Assembly: GCA_019112635.1 (NCBI GenBank)
Contig: DXIX01000028.1
Span: forward strand, 1-64,000
Length of the DNA stretch: 64,000 bases
Source: Candidatus Blautia intestinigallinarum
GTDB taxonomy: Bacteria > Bacillota > Clostridia > Lachnospirales > Lachnospiraceae
Direction: 5' to 3'
Part shown: in pieces, positions 23,357 through 32,777 of the stretch
Layout of the letters: each line of letters opens with the position of its first letter
How positions within the stretch are numbered: the stretch's first letter is position 1
Translations under genes and position numbers: made by a program
The notes under the pieces: generated by a model
Told to the model about the DNA's origin: nothing
What the model saw: only the letters and a program-made list of their open reading frames with translations
The model's database searches: none

Positions 23357-24304
23357 TTATGGATTCAGATATTCGTAAGTCACCTTTGAAATCTCTTGAA
23401 TCAATCGGATGGATTTTCCAGCCCCGGTCAAATCCCGGGACATCACACACAGGATATAATCTTTCTGTGGTCCATATACAATCGCCGCATCATGCTGCAC
23501 TTCATCGGTCTCTCCGGTCTTATTGGCCACCTTCACATCTTCTGGAACACCCTTTGGTATCTTATTCACCGTCTCCTGGTTCATAAGCAGCTCCAGCATC
23601 TGTCCGGAAGCCTCCTTTGACACACAGGTCCCGTCATAAATTCTCTCCAGAAGCTGTCCGCAGTCTTCCACAGAGGTACTGTTCTGTTCATCCGCAATGG
23701 AGATCAGACCTGTGGCAGACGGACTCAGACTGTGATAGATAGCTGTATCCGGATATCCCTTTTCACCCAGATACTTATCAATCAGCACACACCCCTGGGC
23801 AAAATCCAGCTCCTCACTCTGCAGGCGCACCAATTCATTAAAAGCTTCATTGTCTGACCGCTCAATCATATCAGCCAGCAGGCTCTGAACCCGTTCTTCA
23901 TCTCCTGAGGCGTTGGCTGTCACCTGTTCAAAATCTGAGAAGGTCTTCTCCATGACGAACAGCTTAATCAGACTTGCCGCATACAACGGTTGATTCTGTA
24001 TCGTGACTGACACATCTTCCTGAAGATCTTTCACATATATGCTCCACTCACCGCTTTGCCGTGCAAGAAGTGTCTCCAATGTTCCTCTCAGTTCTTCCAG
24101 GGAAGCTTCTTCCGTATCGGAATCTTCCCCGGCAGACTGCTCCTCCTCAGTGATCTCTTCCTCCTGAACCGAATCCGAGCTTGTCCTCTCATCTTTTTGG
24201 GCCGCTCCCCAAATATAAATCCCTGCAGCCAGGACAGCGCATGCCAGCAAAAGTCTGGTATCCCGCACAATCCTCCGCCGTGTTCTCTTATCCAATTCTT
24301 TCAT
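23357..24304 (-). CDS. Membrane-anchored serine hydrolase of the class A beta-lactamase fold
   Basis: The 315-residue protein has an N-terminal membrane anchor (about 17-34), an acidic low-complexity linker (about 38-75) and an extracytoplasmic beta-lactamase/transpeptidase-like domain. Active-site elements are S111-L-I-K114, S150-D-N152 and K262-T-G264, in the order and spacing of class A enzymes. The omega-loop glutamate motif (ExxLN) needed for deacylation of beta-lactams is not evident; the region reads SLSPSATGLISIADE. It is therefore probably a beta-lactamase-related hydrolase or peptidoglycan enzyme of unknown substrate, not a proven resistance factor. It sits alone between two cbi operons and has its own terminator. 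Confidence 0.78.
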   Translation of the reverse strand: MKELDKRTRRRIVRDTRLLLACAVLAAGIYIWGAAQKDERTSSDSVQEEEITEEEQSAGEDSDTEEASLEELRGTLETLLARQSGEWSIYVKDLQEDVSVTIQNQPLYAASLIKLFVMEKTFSDFEQVTANASGDEERVQSLLADMIERSDNEAFNELVRLQSEELDFAQGCVLIDKYLGEKGYPDTAIYHSLSPSATGLISIADEQNSTSVEDCGQLLERIYDGTCVSKEASGQMLELLMNQETVNKIPKGVPEDVKVANKTGETDEVQHDAAIVYGPQKDYILCVMSRDLTGAGKSIRLIQEISKVTYEYLNP

Positions 24305-24453
24305 GCTGTCTCACAGATACCTTTCCGGACATGAACCTGTCCATCCCTTTTCTTCTCTACGAAAAAATTTCTTCTATATAATAGTATAACCGCAATCTGT
24401 GAAATATGAATGAATTGTCAGGGAAATCAAAGACCATTTTCTGCTGTGTGTTC

Positions 24454-25095
24454 TCAGTCTCTCCGATTATCAATACTGTACAGAAGAGCATTGCAGATGC
24501 AGGCCGCAATGTTGCTTCCGCCTTTTCTTCCCCTCGCCACAATATAGGGAACTTCTGTCTCCATAATCAGTTCCTTGGACTGTACCACATTGACAAATCC
24601 CACGGGCACACCGATCACCAGTCTCGGATGGATCCTTCCATCCTTGATCATCTCATAGAGATGAACCAGCGCAGTCGGTGCATTTCCGATGGCAAAGATC
24701 AGGTCCTTTCCCATCGCTGCGGCCTTCTCCATACTGGCCACAGCCCGGGTAGTCCCGTTTTCTTTCGCTGATTTCGCCACATCCTCATCAGACATAAAAC
24801 AGTATACCTCACCCCCGTAACGGGCAAGTGCTTTTTTGTTGATTCCGGCCTTCGCCATCTGCGTATCCGTCACAATGCAGGCCCCCTCTTTGATTGCCTG
24901 GATTGCCTTGTCCACCACGTGGTCTGAAAAGCAAAGATTCTTCGCATAGTCAAAATCCGCGCTGGTGTGAATACAACGCTTGACAATCAGTTCTGTTCCC
25001 GGAACCAAAGGAGTATCTCCCAGTTCCTGGGTAATGATCTCAAAACTGCGTGTCTCAATCTCCATAGGTTTTACATTTTCCAGCTCTACTTTCAT
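24454..25095 (-). CDS. cbiC: Cobalt-precorrin-8 methylmutase
   Basis: CbiC moves the C11 methyl to C12, giving cobyrinate. The ATG at 25095 follows TTGAGGAG and lies four bases from the cbiP stop. The 213 residues include IETRSFEIIT near the start, the catalytic histidine region KRCIHTSADFDYA, CIVTDTQMAKAGINK, and AIGNAPTALVHLYEM with GVPVGFVNVVQSKELIM. GRKGGSNIAACICNALL closes the protein. It is the last gene of the large cbi operon. Confidence 0.95.
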   Translation of the reverse strand: MKVELENVKPMEIETRSFEIITQELGDTPLVPGTELIVKRCIHTSADFDYAKNLCFSDHVVDKAIQAIKEGACIVTDTQMAKAGINKKALARYGGEVYCFMSDEDVAKSAKENGTTRAVASMEKAAAMGKDLIFAIGNAPTALVHLYEMIKDGRIHPRLVIGVPVGFVNVVQSKELIMETEVPYIVARGRKGGSNIAACICNALLYSIDNRRD

Positions 25096-25099
25096 ATTC

Positions 25100-26614
25100 T
25101 CACTCCTCAATTCCTGTCTCCAGAATCTCATATATTTTCTTCATATCCAGATGCCGGCGAAGCTCTGCCGCCAAAATGTCATACTGGCTCTCTTTAAACG
25201 CTGCAAAATCCACGCTGGTCATCTGGGACACGTCAATCCCCTTCCAGTCTCCTAAAGCTTTCACCAGACCCTGCGTAACCTCTTCCCGGTCAAAAACTCC
25301 GTGGACATAGGTTCCATAGACATTGCCCGCGCACAGTCCGTCTTCCTTTTCTTCCTTCGTCACCTGATCCACAATTTTGGACGCCTGCACCGCATCCTGA
25401 TTGGGACGGCTGGTTCCCATATGGATCTCATATCCTTCCAGAGGAATTCCTGACATGGAATGAAGAATTCCCGGCAGTTCCAGGAAGTGTCCCTGCACTC
25501 TGGTGCGGGTCTTGGCCTCCACGAACACCGTGTCCATAGGCAGAAGCCCCATTCCTTTGATCTGTCCTCCGGCTTCCACATGATGGGGATCTGACAGGGT
25601 CTCTCCCAACATCTGATAGCCTCCGCAGATTCCGAAAATAATCTTACCCTTGGCTGCTTCTTTCAGCACTGCTGCCTCCAGTCCATTCTGGCGCATCCAC
25701 AGAAGATCTTCCATCGTGTTTTTGGTTCCCGGAAGGAGAATCATATCCGGGCTGCCAAGCTCATGGACATGTCTGACATACCGCAAAGAGACTCCCGGAA
25801 TACTCTCCAGCGGGTTAAAGTCCGTGAAGTTGGAGATTCTCGGCAGACGGATCACTGCCAGATCCAGGATTCCCCTCTCCTGATGTCCCTCGAACCGCTC
25901 TGTCAGGCTGTCCTCGTCTTCCACCTGAATATCCAGATAGGGAGCCACTCCCACCACGGGAACTCCGCTGCGCTCCTCCAGCATCTTGATTCCGGGATCC
26001 AGAATCGTCTTGTCTCCCCGGAATTTGTTGACGATCAGGCCTTTTACCATCTTCCTCTCGTCCTCTTCCAGGAGCATCACCGTGCCGATGAGCTGGGCGA
26101 ACACACCGCCCCGGTCAATGTCTCCCACCAGAAGTACCGGAGCCTTGGCTCTCTTTGCCATCCCCATATTGACGATATCATCTTCCTTCAGATTGATTTC
26201 CGCCGGACTCCCAGCTCCCTCTATGACGATGATGTCATTCTCGGCTGCCAGTTCCTCGTAAGCCTCCATCACCTTGGGAACCAGTTCTTTTTTGAATTTA
26301 AAGTAATCCCGGGCGCTCATGGTTCCCAGAACCTCTCCATTGACGATCACTTGAGACCCCACATCATTGGTGGGCTTCAACAGAATGGGATTCATTTTCA
26401 CAGAAGGGGCAATTCCTGCGGCTTCCGCCTGCATCACCTGTGCCCGTCCCATCTCCAGTCCTTCCTCTGTGATAAATGAATTCAATGCCATATTCTGGGA
26501 TTTAAAAGGTGCCACCCGGTAGCCATCCTGCCTGAAAATTCTGCACAGACCTGCCGCCAGCAGGCTTTTCCCCGCATTGGACATGGTACCCTGCACCATA
26601 ATCGCTTTTGCCAT
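25100..26614 (-). CDS. cbiP: Adenosylcobyric acid synthase (glutamine-hydrolysing)
   Basis: CbiP amidates four side chains (b, d, e and g) of adenosylcobyrinic acid a,c-diamide. The N-terminal ATPase domain starts [20 protein letters not shown], with a P-loop variant, followed by [12 protein letters not shown] and [13 protein letters not shown]. The C-terminal class I glutaminase domain carries the nucleophile in [11 protein letters not shown] (around residue 337) and the VHGVFD histidine region. The length of 504 residues is normal. Its ribosome binding site is AAGGGGG; it lies 20 bases after cobD and is followed closely by cbiC. Confidence 0.96.
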   Translation of the reverse strand: MAKAIMVQGTMSNAGKSLLAAGLCRIFRQDGYRVAPFKSQNMALNSFITEEGLEMGRAQVMQAEAAGIAPSVKMNPILLKPTNDVGSQVIVNGEVLGTMSARDYFKFKKELVPKVMEAYEELAAENDIIVIEGAGSPAEINLKEDDIVNMGMAKRAKAPVLLVGDIDRGGVFAQLIGTVMLLEEDERKMVKGLIVNKFRGDKTILDPGIKMLEERSGVPVVGVAPYLDIQVEDEDSLTERFEGHQERGILDLAVIRLPRISNFTDFNPLESIPGVSLRYVRHVHELGSPDMILLPGTKNTMEDLLWMRQNGLEAAVLKEAAKGKIIFGICGGYQMLGETLSDPHHVEAGGQIKGMGLLPMDTVFVEAKTRTRVQGHFLELPGILHSMSGIPLEGYEIHMGTSRPNQDAVQASKIVDQVTKEEKEDGLCAGNVYGTYVHGVFDREEVTQGLVKALGDWKGIDVSQMTSVDFAAFKESQYDILAAELRRHLDMKKIYEILETGIEE

Positions 26615-26634
26615 AACTTCTTCCCCCTTGCTGT

Positions 26635-27684
26635 TTATTCCTTCTCTTCCCCGCAGATTTCTCTCAGAATCTGAAGGAGTCTCTGATTTTCTTCATGTTT
26701 CTTCACTGCCACCCGGTAATACCCCTTCGTAAGCCCCGTATAATTGCTGCAATCCCGGATGAGGATTCCTCTTCTCTCACATCTCTCCCACAGATCTTTC
26801 GGACCTTCAAAGAACAGATAATTCGCCTGAGAATCATAGATGGGAATTCCCAGTTTTCGGAATTCCTCTTTCATCCATCTCAGTTCCCGGAATACCATCT
26901 CGCGGCCCTGACGGACATAATCCTTTTCTTTTAAAGCCGCCACACCGGCTTTCTGTGCAATCACTGACAGATTCCATGGCTGTGTCACCTTTCCCATCTG
27001 TTCCAGAAATTCCAGATTCCCGCACAGTCCGTATCCAAGCCGGATTCCGGCCATAGCATATCGCTTCGTGAACGCCTTTAAAAGAAACAGATTCGAGTGA
27101 GAGGAAATCTCTGATTTCAGAGAGTGTCTCTCTGGCTCCTCCACAAAGTCCAGAAAACACTCATCCACCACGAGCATGGTATGATTTTTCCTGCAAAGCT
27201 CCAACACGGATTGCAGAAAAGACTTCTCCAGTAAAAGCCCGGTGGGATTATTGGGATTGCACAGGAACACCACATCCACCTGGGGAGTCAAGCAGCCGAA
27301 AAAATCTTCCCCTGGCTGAAATCCCCGTTCTTTTTTCAATTTATAATAGGAAACAGAAGCTCCCAGATTCTCCAGCGCCTGCTCATATTCTGCGAAAGTA
27401 GGCGCGAATACCAGCGCATTTTTCGGTTTCAGAGCCAGGGTCAGGGTATAAATCAGTTCCGCAGCTCCATTCCCGCAGATCACCTGATCTTTAGGGACTT
27501 CCTCGTAATCTGCAATCGCCATTTTCAGTTCCTCATATCCCACCTGGGGATAATTCACCAGTTCATCCAGACTGTCCGTCACAGCCTGCCTCACCCCCTG
27601 AGGTGTCCCCAGGGGATTGCAGTTCGCGGAGAAATCCAGACATCCGGCATGGTGATAAACGTCACCGCCATGTACGTGTTTCAT
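26635..27684 (-). CDS. cobD: L-threonine-O-3-phosphate decarboxylase
   Basis: CobD provides (R)-1-amino-2-propanol O-2-phosphate, the linker for the nucleotide loop. The 349-residue PLP enzyme is of aspartate-aminotransferase fold type I. It starts [14 protein letters not shown], with [16 protein letters not shown], the [13 protein letters not shown] phosphate region, [21 protein letters not shown] and PLP lysine in [18 protein letters not shown]. Histidinol-phosphate aminotransferase is the close relative, but the HGG start and cbi operon context favour CobD. Confidence 0.9.
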   Translation of the reverse strand: MKHVHGGDVYHHAGCLDFSANCNPLGTPQGVRQAVTDSLDELVNYPQVGYEELKMAIADYEEVPKDQVICGNGAAELIYTLTLALKPKNALVFAPTFAEYEQALENLGASVSYYKLKKERGFQPGEDFFGCLTPQVDVVFLCNPNNPTGLLLEKSFLQSVLELCRKNHTMLVVDECFLDFVEEPERHSLKSEISSHSNLFLLKAFTKRYAMAGIRLGYGLCGNLEFLEQMGKVTQPWNLSVIAQKAGVAALKEKDYVRQGREMVFRELRWMKEEFRKLGIPIYDSQANYLFFEGPKDLWERCERRGILIRDCSNYTGLTKGYYRVAVKKHEENQRLLQILREICGEEKE

Positions 27685-27735
27685 GTTCTCTTCCTCTCGT
27701 TGTCCATTCTTCTATGCTGTTTTTTCTTGCTTCTG

Positions 27736-28701
27736 TTAGAAAATCTGCAGGACTGCCCAGCGCGCCAGGGCAAACAGGATCACTCCCAGAAAAGAAGTGA
27801 CATACATCAGCCGGTTTGCTCTGGGGATATCCTCCTGCTCAATGGGCCGTATGGCATCTCCGATGGTAGGCTTCTCATAAAGTTTGCCAAAATAACAGGC
27901 ATTCCCCGCCAGCTGAACATCCAAAGCCCCCGCCATCACTGACTCAGTCTGGGCAGAATTGGGACTGGCATGATTTCGCCGGTCCCGAAGAAAAATTTTC
28001 TTCGCATTTTTGCCATCCAGCCCCGCCAGATAACTGGCAGCCGTCATCAGACAGCCGCTGATCCTGGACGGCAGGTAATTCGCCAGATCATCCAGTTTGG
28101 CCGCACACCGGCCGAAATACAGATATTTGTCATTTTTATATCCAACCATGGAATCCATGGTATTGATTCCCTTGTAAAGGAACATCAGGGGCACAGAGCC
28201 GATGGCCATATAAAACATCGGCGCGATCACTCCATCCGAGGTATTCTCCGCTACCGTCTCCACCGCCGCCTTCACAACCCCTTCTTCTGACAATTCCTGC
28301 GTATCGCGTCCCACAATCATGGAGACCGCCTTTCTTCCGTCATCCAGAGTTCCCCCGTGCAGTGCCTCATAGACTTTCATACTCTCCGTTTTCAGAGATT
28401 TCATGGCCAGAAGCTGATAACACCAAAAGGTCTCCACCACCAGCCCTGCCCAGAAATTCCATCGGTATAAGAGGATCAGAACTGCCAGAGGAATTCCTGC
28501 GCTGAACAAAAGCACCAGAATTACCAGAAATACGCCGGCAATCTTCTCACCGGAAGGTGTCTTTGGAAAAATCTTCCGAAGTTTCTTCTCCAAAAAAGCA
28601 ATCCAGTTGCCAATCGCGCAGATGGGATGATACAGCCATCTGGGATCTCCCACGCAGAAGTCCAGTACAAATCCCGCGCACAGCGCAATTAATCCTGCCA
28701 T
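27736..28701 (-). CDS. cbiB: Adenosylcobinamide-phosphate synthase
   Basis: This integral membrane enzyme joins aminopropanol phosphate to cobyric acid. ATG at 28701 follows GAAGGAG; longer frames run into cbiA. The 321 residues contain FCVGDPRWLYHPICAIG near the N-terminus and several membrane segments. VETVAENTSDGVIAPMFY, YKGINTMDSMVGYKN, NYLPSRISG and the NHASPNSAQTESVMAGAL signature follow, then QLAGNACYFGKLYEKPTIGD. It overlaps cbiA by 13 bases. Confidence 0.95.
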   Translation of the reverse strand: MAGLIALCAGFVLDFCVGDPRWLYHPICAIGNWIAFLEKKLRKIFPKTPSGEKIAGVFLVILVLLFSAGIPLAVLILLYRWNFWAGLVVETFWCYQLLAMKSLKTESMKVYEALHGGTLDDGRKAVSMIVGRDTQELSEEGVVKAAVETVAENTSDGVIAPMFYMAIGSVPLMFLYKGINTMDSMVGYKNDKYLYFGRCAAKLDDLANYLPSRISGCLMTAASYLAGLDGKNAKKIFLRDRRNHASPNSAQTESVMAGALDVQLAGNACYFGKLYEKPTIGDAIRPIEQEDIPRANRLMYVTSFLGVILFALARWAVLQIF

Positions 28702-30077
28702 CTCTTCGTCTCCTTCTTCTCGCATTGTCTCAGGAAAGCCGCCGCAACCTGGGGACATCCATAATAATAAAGATGTGGAAAACCAAGAATTCTCCTCTCA
28801 TCTGCATGGATACATTTCCAATTTCTCACACTGGCAGGTTTTTTCGCCAGAAAATCTTCCCCGCAGTTTTCCGAATCAAAATAATGGAATTCATGAGCCG
28901 GAAGAACCCCCAGTTCCTCTCCAAGCACCGGATGAGACTCCTGCAGATTTACATAGCCGAACCGATTCAGACAGGAAGTCCGGTAAGCTTTTCCGCTGAG
29001 ATAACCAACCATGGGATAACTCTGTCCGTCCATCCCTTCCATCTCTTCGTGAAGGTACATAAAACCACCGCACTCTGCCAGACAGGGAAGACCGGATTGC
29101 AGAGCCTCCCTGATTTCCCGGCACATGGAACGATTCTCAGAAAGTGTTCTGGCATGGAGTTCCGGATAACCGCCGCACAGAAGAAGACCATCCAGATCTT
29201 TGGGCAGCTTTTCCTCCCGAAGGGGCGAAAATTCCACCAGTTTGGCTCCCATATCTCTCAAAAGCTGCAGGTTATCCTCATAGAAGAAACAGAATGCCTC
29301 ATCCCTCGCCACGCCGATTCTCACCGGATGATCCAGTCGAAAAGCGAAGGCCGGATTCTCCCTGGTCAGATCTTCCACGGGAAGTTTCCTGGCACTGCCA
29401 GCCAGCTTCAGGATTCCGTCAATTTCCAGAGAATCCTCCAACACCTGCGCCAGTCTCTTAAGCTTTTTCTGGAGATCTTCTACCTCATCAGGCATCACAA
29501 GCCCCAGATGCCGGCTCTCAATCTGACAGTCCTCCACTTTCGGCACGTAGCCGTACACATGAATCCCCAGTTCTTCCTCCACCAGCCGCTTCATCCGCGG
29601 ATAGAGCATGGGAGACATCTGATTGAAAATCACACCGCGGATCTGACTGTCCTTTCGGTACCCCAGAAATCCCTTCACATAAGCCGCCAGAGACACGCTC
29701 ATCCCCTTGGCATTTACAATCAGAATCACTGGCGTCTCAGTCACTCTGGCCAGATCGTAGGCACTCGCCTGTGTGGTTGTCCCGCCCACACCGTCGTAAT
29801 ACCCCATCACGCCTTCCATCACAGCCAGCTCCATACCTTCCATATTTTTCTCCAGAAGATAGCGCACCACCGGCTCACCTGCGAAAAAAGTATCCAGGTT
29901 CCGGGATTTGGTTCCGATCACTTTGCTGTGGAACATGGGGTCTATGTAATCCGGCCCGCACTTAAACGAGGCCGTCTTGATTTTTCGATTCTGCATCACC
30001 TGCAAAAGCCCGCAGGTGATTAATGTCTTGCCGCTTCCGCTGGCCCCGGCGGCCAGCAGGATTCTGGGAACTCTCAT
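28689..30077 (-). CDS. cbiA: Cobyrinic acid a,c-diamide synthase
   Basis: CbiA amidates the a and c side chains. The start at 30077 (ATGA overlap with the preceding stop) follows GGAGGAG. The 462-residue protein begins MRVPRILLAAGASGSGKT, with the P-loop. It has FKCGPDYIDPMFH and VMEGVMGYYDG in the ATPase domain. The C-terminal glutaminase domain has LLLCGGYPELHA, nucleophile region LAECGGFMYLHEEM and AHEFHYFDSE. Length and motifs are normal. It is coupled to the upstream triple-fusion gene and to cbiB. Confidence 0.96.
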   Translation of the reverse strand: MRVPRILLAAGASGSGKTLITCGLLQVMQNRKIKTASFKCGPDYIDPMFHSKVIGTKSRNLDTFFAGEPVVRYLLEKNMEGMELAVMEGVMGYYDGVGGTTTQASAYDLARVTETPVILIVNAKGMSVSLAAYVKGFLGYRKDSQIRGVIFNQMSPMLYPRMKRLVEEELGIHVYGYVPKVEDCQIESRHLGLVMPDEVEDLQKKLKRLAQVLEDSLEIDGILKLAGSARKLPVEDLTRENPAFAFRLDHPVRIGVARDEAFCFFYEDNLQLLRDMGAKLVEFSPLREEKLPKDLDGLLLCGGYPELHARTLSENRSMCREIREALQSGLPCLAECGGFMYLHEEMEGMDGQSYPMVGYLSGKAYRTSCLNRFGYVNLQESHPVLGEELGVLPAHEFHYFDSENCGEDFLAKKPASVRNWKCIHADERRILGFPHLYYYGCPQVAAAFLRQCEKKETKRWQD

Positions 30078-32053
30078 TCCTCTCCTCCTTTGCTGCATGT
30101 AATCACATAAATCGGATTCTCGCCCATCATCATATGATACCGCCCCAGATTCCTGGAACGTGCCGCGGATATCTGCACCAGATCGGTACAACACAGTTTC
30201 TTCTCCTGAATCAGCGTCAGAACCTCCGTCACCGTCTCCAGTGTGATGCAGTTAATCACCATACGGACTTTGGGATTTTTGCGGATCAGACTTGTGACAA
30301 TCTCTCTTAAATTCCCGGAAGATCCGCCGATGAACGCATGGGTGGGAGCTTCCAGATCTTCCATCGCCTCCGGCGCCGTTCCCTCCACAACCTCCAGATG
30401 ATCCAGAGCAAACTTTTTCTTATTCTCCCGGATCAACTCCACTGCTTCCGGTTTCTTCTCAATGGCGTACACCTTGCCGTCCGGAACACGAAGAGCCATC
30501 TCCACACTCACAGAACCTGTTCCGGCTCCCACATCATAACAGATGGAATCCTCAAAAAGCCGCAGTTTGCCAAGAGATACGCAGCGCACCTCCTCTTTGG
30601 TCATGGGGGCTTTTCCGCGGATAAATGCCTCATCGGGAAGTCCATGGGTGGCTCCCGGCATACAAACTTCCGGGTTTCTCGCACAGATGACACTCAGAGG
30701 ATCCCCCTGATAGTCTGTAAGCTGGCAGGCCTTCCGGGTAACAATCTTCTCGTCCTCATAGGACAGACGCTCTCCCACAGAGAGGAGTACTTCTCCCATT
30801 CCGTAGTCCGTCAGCTTCCGGGCCAATTCCCGCACACTGCTCTCTCTGCCCAAAATCGCGAAAACTTTGGGATGACTCTTGATCAGAGACACCAGATTAC
30901 AGTCCTGCCCGTGAGCGCTGACAATCTTCGCGTCATCCCAGGACAGTCCCAGCTTCGCCATGAAATACACCACCGAAGAGATTCCGCTTAAAATCTCCAC
31001 CTGGCCAAATTCCTGCAGGCGGTCCGCCAGTTTCTTTGCGCCGCTGTAGAAGCCCACATCTCCCGACAGGGCCACAACCACCTGGTCATATTCCGGATGC
31101 TCTTGCAGATACCGGCAGATCTCTTCCACACGGTATTCCTCGAAAACCGCCTGTCCCGGATGTGCCGCTGCCTGAACCATCCGTTTCGCGCCGATGATCA
31201 GATCTGCCCTCTGGCAGGCTTCCTTTCCCTCCACCGTCATCGTCCTTGGGTTTCCCATTCCGATTCCCAGCAGAGTTACTCTGCGCAGATTTTTCAGAGA
31301 AAATTCTCTCAGGAGTTCCCTCTTCATCTCTTCCATGGAAAGTCCCGGGACAGTCTCAGCAGGCCGTCCGATCACCACCAACGCCGCGCCTGCTTCCATG
31401 GCAGCCTGCGCTTTCTGCAAAAATCCACCGGCCGCTCCCGTATCTTTTGTCACCAGATACCGGCAGTCATACTGCCGCAGCATAGCCAGATTCATTTCTG
31501 TGGAAAAAGGACCCTGCATTCCAATCAGATGTTTTCCTTCCACCCCCAGACGGGCGCAGGCCTCCATCACCGATGGAAGACTTAAAACTCTGGCATAGAG
31601 TCTCTCCTGATAGTGATCCAGTTTCACAAATTTTCCCAATTCTTTACTGCCTGTGGTGAGCAGAATATTTCCCTTTGTCTCATTTAAATATGCCACTGCC
31701 TCTTCCACAGAGTCCACACAGACGACCTCTTCCCCGGCTTTTTGCGCGCGCCGCAGAAGACGGCGGTAGGGATAACCGGTCTTTTGGCAGGCATCCTGAA
31801 TATTCCGTGTCACTTCCACGGCATAAGGGTGCGTGGCATCAATCACCAGATCTGGGGCAGCTTCCCTGAGGAACGCTTCCATTTTCTCCTCGTCCATTCT
31901 CCCCGCCGCAACTTTCAAATACTGAGATTCCTCCAGGGAATGGGCTCCATACTCTGTGGCCACACAGACTGTGACAGACACTTCCCTTTTTGCCAGCCAT
32001 CTGGAAATCTCATATCCTTCCGTGGTTCCGGCAAACACAACCATCTTATACAT
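30074..32053 (-). CDS. cbiJ-cbiE-cbiT: Triple fusion: cobalt-precorrin-6A reductase, C5-methyltransferase and C15-methyltransferase/decarboxylase
   Basis: Three consecutive corrin enzymes are joined in one 659-residue protein. Residues 1-250 are CbiJ (MVVFAGTTEGYEISRWL, VIDATHPYAVEVTRNI, GKNILLTTGSKEL-type motif as GNILLTTGSKEL). Residues about 256-460 are CbiE: LLGIGMGNPRTMTVEG, VVALSGDVGFYSGAKKL, GISSVVYFMAKLGL and AHGQD. Residues from about 465 are CbiT, a Rossmann methyltransferase with GKAPMTKEEVR, YDVGAGTGSVSVEMAL and FIGGSSGNLREIV. CbiE-T fusions (CobL) are common; inclusion of CbiJ at the N-terminus is less so. The ATG follows AGAGGATA. It overlaps cbiH by eight bases and cbiA by four. 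Confidence 0.95.
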   Translation of the reverse strand: MYKMVVFAGTTEGYEISRWLAKREVSVTVCVATEYGAHSLEESQYLKVAAGRMDEEKMEAFLREAAPDLVIDATHPYAVEVTRNIQDACQKTGYPYRRLLRRAQKAGEEVVCVDSVEEAVAYLNETKGNILLTTGSKELGKFVKLDHYQERLYARVLSLPSVMEACARLGVEGKHLIGMQGPFSTEMNLAMLRQYDCRYLVTKDTGAAGGFLQKAQAAMEAGAALVVIGRPAETVPGLSMEEMKRELLREFSLKNLRRVTLLGIGMGNPRTMTVEGKEACQRADLIIGAKRMVQAAAHPGQAVFEEYRVEEICRYLQEHPEYDQVVVALSGDVGFYSGAKKLADRLQEFGQVEILSGISSVVYFMAKLGLSWDDAKIVSAHGQDCNLVSLIKSHPKVFAILGRESSVRELARKLTDYGMGEVLLSVGERLSYEDEKIVTRKACQLTDYQGDPLSVICARNPEVCMPGATHGLPDEAFIRGKAPMTKEEVRCVSLGKLRLFEDSICYDVGAGTGSVSVEMALRVPDGKVYAIEKKPEAVELIRENKKKFALDHLEVVEGTAPEAMEDLEAPTHAFIGGSSGNLREIVTSLIRKNPKVRMVINCITLETVTEVLTLIQEKKLCCTDLVQISAARSRNLGRYHMMMGENPIYVITCSKGGEE

Positions 32054-32777
32054 TCTTATATCCTCTGGGCGTTACCATTTTTCCATTGAGACTCTTGGTC
32101 TGGGAATTTCCCACAAACACGGTCGTAAACATGTCTACCTGCGTATCACGAAGCTCCTTCAGGGTGAGAACCTTGCCTTCCTCCCCTTCTCTTCCGATCT
32201 GAGAGACCAGACCGCAGACGGTATCCTCCGATTTATACTGCAGCATCAGATCGCAGGCTTTTTTAAGATAATCCTTTCTCTTCTTGCTGGACGGATTATA
32301 CAGACAGATGACAAAATCCGCCTTCGAAGCATTCAGAAGCCTCGCCTCGATCTTTTCCCAGGGAGTCAGAAGATCGCTCAGGCTGATCAGACAGAAATCG
32401 TGAATCAGAGGCGCCCCCAGAACCGAGGCTCCGCCTGTGGCCGCCGTCACACCGGAGACAATCTCCAACTCCACATCCGGGTAATTCACTCCCACTTCAT
32501 ACATCAGTCCGGCCATTCCGTAGACTCCGGCATCACCACTGCAGATCATGGCCACTTTCTTTCCTTTTTTGGCCTCCTCAAAAGCCAGGACACACCGGTC
32601 TACTTCCTTGGTCATCGGTGTGGTGAGAAATTCTTTTTCCGAAAAATGTTCCCGCACCAAATCCACATAGACAGTATATCCGATAATCACATCGCAGCCA
32701 CGGAGTACTTCCGCCGCCTTGATGGTCATCAGTTCATAGGCTCCCGGCCCGATTCCCACTACCCATATCTTATTCAA
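32046..32777 (-). CDS. cbiH: Cobalt-precorrin-3 C17-methyltransferase
   Basis: CbiH methylates C17 and contracts the ring. The likely start is TTG at 32777, nested in the cbiG stop (TTTGAATAA) with GGAG nine bases upstream; the frame upstream belongs to cbiG. The 243-residue protein starts with NKIWVVGIGPGAYELMT, then GDAGVYGMAGLMYEV, IVSGVTAATGGASVLGAPL and FVICLYNPSSKKR, all family motifs. There is no C-terminal Fe-S extension. The weak start codon suggests dependence on coupled translation from cbiG. Confidence 0.93.
   Translation of the reverse strand: MNKIWVVGIGPGAYELMTIKAAEVLRGCDVIIGYTVYVDLVREHFSEKEFLTTPMTKEVDRCVLAFEEAKKGKKVAMICSGDAGVYGMAGLMYEVGVNYPDVELEIVSGVTAATGGASVLGAPLIHDFCLISLSDLLTPWEKIEARLLNASKADFVICLYNPSSKKRKDYLKKACDLMLQYKSEDTVCGLVSQIGREGEEGKVLTLKELRDTQVDMFTTVFVGNSQTKSLNGKMVTPRGYKNV

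Noticed and set aside
23357..24304. Calling the serine hydrolase a beta-lactamase resistance gene.
   Set aside because: The deacylating glutamate motif is not seen and the context is not a resistance locus.
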